DNA of 7,224 nucleotides from Pseudomonadota bacterium (GTDB taxonomy: Bacteria; Pseudomonadota; Gammaproteobacteria; Burkholderiales; Ferrovaceae): NCBI GenBank assembly GCA_021811005.1, contig JAJZPY010000100.1, positions 1 to 7,224 on the forward strand. The letters are read 5' to 3'. The notes beneath the pieces are model-generated. The model made no database searches and was not told the DNA's origin. It saw only the letters and a program-made list of their open reading frames with translations. The stretch's first letter is position 1. Each line of letters starts with the position of its first letter. This document shows, piece after piece, positions 1 to 5,238 of this stretch. Position numbers and translations under genes: made by a program.

Positions 1-320
1 TGGCCGAACGCAAGGCGCGCGGCACTGACGATGTCGCCGTGATCCGGCTGGAGCAGCTCTATCCGTTCCCCCATGCGGAATTCGCGGCGGAAATGAAGAA
101 ATACCCCAAGGCGCACTCCGTGGTCTGGGCCCAGGAAGAACCGGGCAACCAGGGCGCCTGGCACCGCATCCAGCATTACCTGGCACGCAACATGCGTCCC
201 GACCAGGAACTGTCCTATGCCTTGCGGCCGTCCTCGGCCTCTCCGGCCGTGGGCTACCTGGCCAAGCACAACGAACAACAGAAGGCGCTCATCAACGCGG
301 CGCTCACGATTTCGTCCTGA
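1..320 (+). CDS. sucA: 2-oxoglutarate dehydrogenase E1 component, C-terminal end (partial)
   Basis: This is the 3' end of the gene for the thiamine-diphosphate-dependent E1 subunit of 2-oxoglutarate dehydrogenase. E1 decarboxylates 2-oxoglutarate and passes the succinyl group to lipoyl-E2 in the cytoplasmic TCA-cycle complex. Reading starts at base 3 and stays open through 105 codons to TGA at 318-320; the start codon is upstream of the window. The C-terminal domain shows the family's ending motifs in order: V-I-R-L-E-Q-L-Y-P-F-P, then Q-E-E-P-G-N-Q-G-A-W, then R-P-S-S-A-S-P-A-V-G-Y, and a final H-x-E-Q-Q-K. These match the SucA C-terminus rather than pyruvate dehydrogenase E1. The catalytic ThDP-binding regions lie outside the window. 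sucB follows after 34 bases, as expected for an odhA-odhB-lpd operon. The identification is very firm despite the short length. An internal GTG at base 39 is a codon of this gene, not a start. Confidence 0.95.
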   Translation, partial: AERKARGTDDVAVIRLEQLYPFPHAEFAAEMKKYPKAHSVVWAQEEPGNQGAWHRIQHYLARNMRPDQELSYALRPSSASPAVGYLAKHNEQQKALINAALTISS

Positions 321-337
321 TGGACGGGCACTACATC

Positions 338-344
338 AAGGGAG
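338..344 (+). promoter_or_regulatory. Ribosome binding site of sucB
   Basis: AAGGGAG ends 10 bases before the ATG at 355. It decides the sucB start: the open frame reaches back to an ATG at 217, but that region overlaps sucA in another frame and codes for nonsense-like Arg/Pro-rich sequence. The lipoyl domain begins directly at the 355 start. Confidence 0.6.
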
Positions 345-354
345 TCAAGACATC

Positions 355-1560
355 ATGCTGATCGAGGTGAAGGTTCCTCAGTTGTCCGAGTCCGTGGCGG
401 AAGCCACATTGCTGGCCTGGCACAAGCAGGCCGGCGAAGCCGTGGCCCGCGACGAAAACCTGATCGACATCGAAACCGACAAGGTGGTCCTGGAGCTTCC
501 GGCGCCCGCAGCGGGCGTGTTGGTGGAGATCAAGAAGGCCGAAGGGGGAACCGTGGTGAGCGGGGAAGTGATCGCCGTCATCGACACGGAAGCGAAAGCA
601 AGCGTCACCGCACCGGCCGCCAAGGCCGCCGCACCTTCCGCGCCGGCCGCGGCGCCTGCAGCCGCAGCTCCGGCCGTCATGCCGGCGGCACGCAAGATCC
701 TGGCCGAGGCCGGTGTGAACCCCGCGGCGGTGACAGGCACCGGCCGAGGTGGCCGCGTCACCAAGGAAGATGCCGTGGCCCATGTCTCGCCCAAAGCCGC
801 ACCCCCGGCTCCCGCCTCCCGTCTGGACCAGCCGCGCCTGCCGGCCGCGCCGGCGGGCAACCGTCCCGAACAGCGCGTGCCCATGACGCGCCTGCGCGCC
901 CGCGTGGCCGAGCGCCTGGTGCAGTCCCAATCCAACGCCGCCATCCTCACCACCTTCAACGAAGTGAACATGCAGCCGGTGATGGACCTGCGCAACCGCT
1001 ACAAGGACAAGTTCGAGAAGGAACATGGCGTGAAGCTGGGCTTCATGTCGTTCTTCGTGAAGGCTTGCGTGGCGGCCCTCAAGAAATACCCCATCGTGAA
1101 CGCTTCGGTGGATGGCAACGACATCGTCTACCACGGCTATTTCGACATCGGCATTGCGGTGGGCAGCGCGCGCGGACTGGTGGTGCCCATCCTGCGCGAT
1201 GCGGACCGCCTGTCCATCGCCGACATCGAACGTCAGATCGCTGATTTCGGCAACCGCGCCAAGGACGGCAAGATCACCCTGGAAGAACTGACGGGCGGCA
1301 CCTTTTCCATTTCCAACGGCGGCGTGTTCGGTTCCATGCTCTCCACCCCCATCATCAACCCGCCCCAGTCCGCGATCCTGGGCATTCATGCCACCAAGGA
1401 CCGGCCCGTGGTGGAAAACGGACAGATCGTGATCCGCCCCATGAACTACCTCGCGCTCTCCTACGACCATCGCATCATCGATGGCCGCGAAGCGGTGCTG
1501 AGCCTGGTGGCCATCAAGGAAGCCCTGGAAGATCCGGCACGCCTGCTGCTGGACCTGTGA
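355..1560 (+). CDS. sucB: Dihydrolipoyllysine succinyltransferase, E2 of 2-oxoglutarate dehydrogenase
   Basis: This is the 401-residue E2 core of the 2-oxoglutarate dehydrogenase complex, which transfers the succinyl group from lipoamide to CoA. Three parts are visible. An N-terminal lipoyl domain spans about residues 1-78, with the lipoylated lysine K43 in I-E-T-D-K-V-V-L-E. An E1/E3 peripheral-subunit-binding domain spans about 108-143 (A-R-K-I-L-A-E...G-R-G-G-R-V-T-K-E-D) and is flanked by Ala/Pro-rich flexible linkers. The acyltransferase domain runs from about 173 to the end, with active-site H372 and D376 in S-Y-D-H-R-I-I-D-G-R. The motif F-N-E-V-N-M and the ending E-D-P-x-R-L-L-L-D are typical of SucB rather than pyruvate-type AceF. 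The length is close to the roughly 400-405 residues usual for SucB, and there is a single lipoyl domain. The ATG at 355 is chosen because of the Shine-Dalgarno at 338-344 and because the lipoyl fold starts there. The gene lies 34 bases after sucA and 22 bases before lpdA, so co-transcription is likely. Confidence 0.97.
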   Translation: MLIEVKVPQLSESVAEATLLAWHKQAGEAVARDENLIDIETDKVVLELPAPAAGVLVEIKKAEGGTVVSGEVIAVIDTEAKASVTAPAAKAAAPSAPAAAPAAAAPAVMPAARKILAEAGVNPAAVTGTGRGGRVTKEDAVAHVSPKAAPPAPASRLDQPRLPAAPAGNRPEQRVPMTRLRARVAERLVQSQSNAAILTTFNEVNMQPVMDLRNRYKDKFEKEHGVKLGFMSFFVKACVAALKKYPIVNASVDGNDIVYHGYFDIGIAVGSARGLVVPILRDADRLSIADIERQIADFGNRAKDGKITLEELTGGTFSISNGGVFGSMLSTPIINPPQSAILGIHATKDRPVVENGQIVIRPMNYLALSYDHRIIDGREAVLSLVAIKEALEDPARLLLDL

Positions 1561-1582
1561 TCCTCGCGACAGGAGCGGAAAC

Positions 1583-3016
1583 ATGACGCAAGCATTCGAC
1601 GTGGTGGTCATCGGCGGCGGTCCCGGCGGCTACATCGGCGCGATCCGCGCCGCGCAGCTGGGACTTTCGGTGGCCTGCGTGGACGCCTGGACCAACGCCA
1701 AAAACAAGCCCAGCCTGGGAGGCACCTGCCTCAACGTGGGCTGCATTCCGTCCAAGGCCCTGCTGGAATCTTCCGAAAACTACGAGCGGGCGGGCCACCA
1801 TTTTGCCGAGCATGGCGTCATGGTGGGGCAGCTCAGCCTCGATCTCCCGCAGATGCTGGCACGCAAGGACCGGATCGTGGACCAGCTCACGGGCGGCGTG
1901 GCCTACCTGTTCAAGAAACACAAGGTGACGTCATTTCATGGCCACGGCCGCTTCGACGGCAGCGCCGAAGACGGCTTCAGGGTCGTGGTGAGTTCACCCA
2001 AGGGCGAGGAAACCGTCCTTCAGGGCCGCCACGTGATCATTGCCACGGGCTCCGTGCCGCGCCCCATTCCGGCGGCCCCCGTGGACAACGAATTCATCCT
2101 CGACAACGTGGGAGCGCTTTCCATGACGGCCGTGCCCAAGCGTCTGGGCGTGATCGGGGCCGGCGTCATCGGCCTTGAAATGGGCAGCGTGTGGAAGCGG
2201 CTGGGCAGCGAAGTGACGCTGCTGGAAGCGCTTGACGCCTTCCTGCCGGCCGCGGATGAACAGGTGTCCAGAGAGGCGTTGCGCATGCTCACCAAGGACC
2301 AGGGGCTCGACATCCGGCTGGGCGCGAAAGTGACCCAGGTGGCGCGCAAGGGCAAGGCCCTCAAGGTCACTTACTCGGATGCCCACGGCGAGCAGGTGTT
2401 GGACGTGGACCGGCTCATCGTGGCGGTGGGGCGCGTGCCCAACACCGAAGGTTTGCAGCTGGAGTCCGTGGGCGTGCCCTGCGACGCGCGCGGCTTCATC
2501 GAAGTGGACGGACACTGCCGCACGGCCGTGCCCGGCATTTGGGCAGTAGGGGACGCAGTGCGCGGGCCGATGCTGGCGCACAAGGCGGAGGAGGAGGGGG
2601 TGGCCGTGGCAGAACAGATCGCAGGACAACAAAGCCACGTGGATTTCAACACCATTCCTTGGGTGATCTATACGGCACCCGAAATGGCCTGGGTGGGGCA
2701 GACGGAGCAACAGCTGCGCGCCCAGGGCGTGGATTACCGGACAGGGGTTTTTCCCTTTGCCGCCAACGGCCGGGCCAAAAGCCTTGGCGAAACGCGCGGC
2801 TTCGTGAAAATCCTGGCGGATCGCCAGACCGATCGCATGCTGGGCGTGCACATTCTGGGTCCCTTCGCTTCCGAACTCATCACGGAAGCGGTGGTGGCGC
2901 TGGAATTCCATGCCAGCAGCGAGGACATTGCACGCATCGTGCATGCCCATCCGGCCCTGTCGGAAGTTTTCCATGAGGCGGCCCTGGCGGTGGATGGGCG
3001 CTCATTGAATATGTAA
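1583..3016 (+). CDS. lpdA: Dihydrolipoyl dehydrogenase (E3)
   Basis: This FAD-dependent pyridine nucleotide-disulfide oxidoreductase of 477 residues reoxidises dihydrolipoamide on E2 with NAD+. The N-terminal FAD-binding Rossmann motif G-G-G-P-G-G is at residues 11-16. The redox-active disulfide is C49/C54 in G-G-T-C-L-N-V-G-C-I-P-S-K. The NAD-binding G-A-G-V-I-G motif is at 192-197, and the second FAD contact is A-V-G-D with D324. The C-terminal dimerisation domain carries the catalytic pair H456 and E461 in H-A-H-P-A-L-S-E. The insert before the first cysteine (A-W-T-N-A-K-N-K-P) is, as I recall, characteristic of proteobacterial E3 of the 2-oxoglutarate complex. AGGAG at 1571-1575 ends 7 bases before the ATG. 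Its place directly after sucB suggests an E3 dedicated to this complex, although a single E3 may also serve pyruvate dehydrogenase and the glycine cleavage system. All catalytic residues are present, so the gene appears intact. Confidence 0.97.
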   Translation: MTQAFDVVVIGGGPGGYIGAIRAAQLGLSVACVDAWTNAKNKPSLGGTCLNVGCIPSKALLESSENYERAGHHFAEHGVMVGQLSLDLPQMLARKDRIVDQLTGGVAYLFKKHKVTSFHGHGRFDGSAEDGFRVVVSSPKGEETVLQGRHVIIATGSVPRPIPAAPVDNEFILDNVGALSMTAVPKRLGVIGAGVIGLEMGSVWKRLGSEVTLLEALDAFLPAADEQVSREALRMLTKDQGLDIRLGAKVTQVARKGKALKVTYSDAHGEQVLDVDRLIVAVGRVPNTEGLQLESVGVPCDARGFIEVDGHCRTAVPGIWAVGDAVRGPMLAHKAEEEGVAVAEQIAGQQSHVDFNTIPWVIYTAPEMAWVGQTEQQLRAQGVDYRTGVFPFAANGRAKSLGETRGFVKILADRQTDRMLGVHILGPFASELITEAVVALEFHASSEDIARIVHAHPALSEVFHEAALAVDGRSLNM

Positions 3017-3020
3017 CGAT

Positions 3021-3028
3021 TATAAAAT
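3021..3028 (+). promoter_or_regulatory. AT-rich -10-like element between lpdA and zapE
   Basis: TATAAAAT stands out in an otherwise GC-rich window, just after the lpdA stop at 3014-3016. I see no good -35 hexamer 16-18 bases upstream. A second weak candidate pair is TTGCAG at 3036-3041 and GATACT at 3057-3062 with a short 15-base spacer. Either could let zapE be transcribed separately from the sucAB-lpdA genes. This rests on base composition and hexamer resemblance only. Confidence 0.25.
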
Positions 3029-3071
3029 TATGCAGTTGCAGGCTTTAGAGAGAGTTGATACTGTCAGGTGC

Positions 3072-4166
3072 ATGACAGAATCTTCGGGACCTCTGCAATG
3101 GTACCGCACCTTCAGCGAACGCCCTGACTTCGAACCCGATGCCGAGCAGCTGCGGGTGATCGAGCGGCTGCAGGTGCTGCACGACGAGCTGATGGCGTTC
3201 AAGCGCTACCGGCAGACGTTGCTGGCGCGCACCTTTGGCAGCCGGCCGCCGCCGCGTGGCATCTACCTGCACGGTGCCGTGGGACGAGGCAAAAGCGCCA
3301 TGATGGACGGCTTTTTTTCCACGCTGCCTTACCGCCGCAAGCGCCGGGTCCACTTCCACGAATTCATGGCGGGCGTGCATGAACGCATGCGCCAGATCCA
3401 CGACCAGGAAGACCCCTTGAAGCGCGTGGCTGCGGAAATCGCGGTGCAGACCCGGGTGCTTTGCTTCGACGAATTTCATGTGGGCGACATTGCCGATGCC
3501 ATGATCCTGCAGCGGCTGTTCGAAAACATGATCAACTGGGGCGTGGTGCTGGTCATCACCTCCAATTACGCGCCCGACGAACTCTATCCCGACGGACTGC
3601 AGCGCGACCGTTTCCTGCCCGCCATCGAACTGCTCAAAGAACGCCTGGACGTGGTGGCCGTGAACGGCGACCTGGACCACCGCATGCGCGAGCAGGGCGG
3701 GCATCTCGAAACCTACTTCCAGCCGCTCGGCCCTGCCAGCGCGTCGGCCATGCAGGAAGCTTTCCGCGCCTTTTCCCCCAAGCCCGAGCGCGTCGCCGAC
3801 GTCGAACTCATGCAGCGGCGCGTGCCCGTGCTGGGCGTGGGACCCGGCGTGGTGTGGTTCGATTTCGACATCCTGTGCGGCAGCGCCCGTTCGCAGCGCG
3901 ACTATCTGGAACTGGCGGGCCGCTATTACGTGGTGCTGCTGTCCAACGTGCCGGTGCTGACTCCGCGCCAGGCGGACGCGGCCCGTCGCCTGACCTGGCT
4001 GGTGGACATCCTCTACGATCGCCACATCAAGCTGCTGGTGTTGGCGGCCGCGGCCCCGGAGGCGCTCTACCCGGAAGGGATGAACAGCAACGAATTCCAG
4101 CGCACGGTGAGCCGGTTGCAGGAAATGCAGACCCCGGCCTACCAGGCGCAGCTCAGCATGCAATGA
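3072..4166 (+). CDS. zapE: Cell division protein ZapE, AFG1-like ATPase
   Basis: This P-loop ATPase of the AFG1/ZapE family (AAA-like) has 364 residues from the ATG at 3072, near the roughly 365-375 usual for the family. ZapE in E. coli interacts with FtsZ and affects Z-ring stability in an ATP-dependent way; that role is assigned here by family. Walker A is G-A-V-G-R-G-K-S at residues 68-75 (K74). Walker B is V-L-C-F-D-E-F with D133 and E134, followed by the family signature H-V-G-D-I-A-D-A-M-I-L. A sensor-like T-S-N-Y ends at about 166 and leads into Y-P-D-G-L-Q-R-D-R. The C-terminal part has W-F-D-F-D-x-L-C-G and N-E-F-Q-R-T-V-S-R-L-Q-E-M, also family hallmarks. No signal peptide or membrane segment is seen, so it is cytosolic. 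The start is uncertain: the frame also opens at ATG 3030 (14 residues longer), but neither ATG has a well-spaced Shine-Dalgarno. The shorter form is preferred because homology-like sequence begins at W-Y-R-T-F. The gene lies 55 bases after lpdA, a neighbourhood familiar from Burkholderiales. Confidence 0.9.
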   Translation: MTESSGPLQWYRTFSERPDFEPDAEQLRVIERLQVLHDELMAFKRYRQTLLARTFGSRPPPRGIYLHGAVGRGKSAMMDGFFSTLPYRRKRRVHFHEFMAGVHERMRQIHDQEDPLKRVAAEIAVQTRVLCFDEFHVGDIADAMILQRLFENMINWGVVLVITSNYAPDELYPDGLQRDRFLPAIELLKERLDVVAVNGDLDHRMREQGGHLETYFQPLGPASASAMQEAFRAFSPKPERVADVELMQRRVPVLGVGPGVVWFDFDILCGSARSQRDYLELAGRYYVVLLSNVPVLTPRQADAARRLTWLVDILYDRHIKLLVLAAAAPEALYPEGMNSNEFQRTVSRLQEMQTPAYQAQLSMQ

Positions 4167-4168
4167 CC

Positions 4169-4186
4169 CGGTCCCGCACGGGACCG
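4169..4186 (+). repeat. Perfect inverted repeat (hairpin) between zapE and the AcuI-like gene
   Basis: CGGTCCCG and CGGGACCG form perfect 8-base arms around a 2-base centre. In RNA this would be a 7-bp GC-rich stem with a GCAC loop. It starts 3 bases after the zapE stop and touches the next gene's Shine-Dalgarno (GAGAGGAGA, 4186-4194). No T-run follows, so it is not a standard intrinsic terminator. It may be an RNA-stability or attenuating hairpin, or a binding site for a dimeric regulator. Confidence 0.55.
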
Positions 4187-4200
4187 AGAGGAGAGACCGG

Positions 4201-5187
4201 ATGCCTTTCAAAGCCTATCGCGTGGACACTGCGGACGGTCGCGTGTCCGGAAAAATCGTCGCCCTCGAGCTGTCGGACCTGCCTCCCGGCGACGTGCTGA
4301 TCCGCGCCGAATATTCCAGCGTCAACTACAAGGATGCCCTGGCCGCCACCGGCATGGGCAAGATCATGCGGCACATGCCCCTCACGGGCGGCATCGACGT
4401 GGCCGGCACGGTAGAAGCGTCCACCGACGGGCGTTTCAAGGCGGGCGACCCGGTGCTGGTGACAGGCTACGACCTGGGCGTGGCCCATGACGGCGGCTAT
4501 GCGCGTTACGTGCGGGTGCCGGCAGACTGGGTGGTGCCGCGCCCGGCGGGACTTGACGCGCGCGAAGCCATGGCGTTGGGCACGGCCGGCTTCACGGCGG
4601 CGCTGTCCGTGGTGCGCCTGGAACAGAACGGCCTCAAGCCGGAAAACGGACCGGTGGTGGTGACCGGCGCCACCGGCGGCGTGGGCAGCCTGGCGCTGGA
4701 ATTCCTGGCGGGCCTGGGCTATGCCGTCACGGCGGTCACCGGCAAGGCGGACCGCGCGGACTACCTGCGCGGCCTGGGCGCGCGCGACGTGCTGCTGCGC
4801 GGGGACATCGATTTCGGCACGCGTCCGCTGGAAAAGGCCCTGTGGGCCGGTGCCGTGGATCCCGTGGGCGGGGCCATGCTGGCCTGGCTCACGCGCACCC
4901 TGCAACCGCACGGTTCCATCGCCAGTTCGGGGCTGACGGGCGGCATCGAACTCCATACGACCGTGATGCCTTTCATCCTGCGCGGCATCAACCTGCTCGG
5001 CATCGATTCCGTCACCTGTCCCATGCCCCTGCGCCTGGAAGTGTGGCGGCGGCTCGCCACCGATTTGCGGCCCCGGCATTGGGCTGACATCGTGCATGAA
5101 ATCACCCTGGAAGGGCTGGATGCGGTGTTTGGACGCCTCATGAAAGGCGAAGGATTGGGAAGAACGGTGGTTCGGCTGATGGACTGA
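4201..5187 (+). CDS. acuI: MDR-family NADPH reductase, YhdH/AcuI type (probable acryloyl-CoA reductase)
   Basis: This 328-residue protein belongs to the medium-chain dehydrogenase/reductase superfamily, YhdH/YhfP/AcuI branch. Characterised members (AcuI of Rhodobacter sphaeroides, E. coli YhdH) reduce acryloyl-CoA to propionyl-CoA with NADPH. The N-terminal GroES-like domain carries S-S-V-N-Y-K-D-A (N42, Y43), then G-G-I-D-V-A-G-T-V and D-G-G-Y-A-R-Y. The nucleotide-binding Rossmann domain has T-G-A-T-G-G-V-G at residues 155-162. I see no zinc-binding cysteine cluster, which fits this zinc-free branch. D-P-V-G-G near the middle, G-L-T-G-G and G-I-D-S-V near 260-270 are family-typical. The length matches the usual 324-330. 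The start is supported by a purine-rich GAGAGGAGA ending 6 bases upstream. The gene lies 34 bases after zapE and 51 before the propionyl-CoA synthetase, which produces the same product pool. The family is certain. The acryloyl-CoA substrate is inferred; another short enoyl-CoA or a quinone is possible. Confidence 0.85.
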   Translation: MPFKAYRVDTADGRVSGKIVALELSDLPPGDVLIRAEYSSVNYKDALAATGMGKIMRHMPLTGGIDVAGTVEASTDGRFKAGDPVLVTGYDLGVAHDGGYARYVRVPADWVVPRPAGLDAREAMALGTAGFTAALSVVRLEQNGLKPENGPVVVTGATGGVGSLALEFLAGLGYAVTAVTGKADRADYLRGLGARDVLLRGDIDFGTRPLEKALWAGAVDPVGGAMLAWLTRTLQPHGSIASSGLTGGIELHTTVMPFILRGINLLGIDSVTCPMPLRLEVWRRLATDLRPRHWADIVHEITLEGLDAVFGRLMKGEGLGRTVVRLMD

Positions 5188-5224
5188 AGAGGCACGGGCA
5201 GTTCCCAGCCCCAACATAACAAAC

Positions 5225-5230
5225 GGGAGG
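5225..5230 (+). promoter_or_regulatory. Ribosome binding site of prpE
   Basis: GGGAGG ends 8 bases before the ATG at 5239. It confirms the start of a gene whose 3' end is open and which would otherwise be easy to overlook. Confidence 0.6.
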
Positions 5231-5238
5231 GTCGAAGC

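Noticed and set aside
217..354. In-frame upstream extension of sucB to an ATG at 217
   Set aside because: It overlaps the sucA C-terminus in another frame, gives Arg/Pro-rich sequence without family similarity, and the Shine-Dalgarno and lipoyl domain place the start at 355.
331..1611. 426-codon open frame antisense to sucB
   Set aside because: It is rich in His, Gly, Arg and Gln and has no recognisable domain. It is the usual shadow of a GC-rich gene and lies over an intact, well-conserved sucB.
1994..2974. Open frame antisense to lpdA
   Set aside because: It has the same shadow composition, no motif, and the opposite strand holds all E3 catalytic residues.
3020..3202. Possible small - strand gene of 60 codons at the lpdA-zapE junction
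   Set aside because: It is Ser/Cys-rich, has no supported ribosome site, and mostly overlaps the zapE N-terminus antisense.
3045..4211. 388-codon open frame antisense to zapE
   Set aside because: It is His/Gln/Val-rich without domain motifs, and zapE on the + strand has complete Walker A and B motifs.
5188..5238. Weak GGGC/GCCC hairpin in the gap before prpE, considered as a terminator
   Set aside because: The stem is only 4 bp with an 8-base loop and no T-run, so it is not distinguishable from chance.
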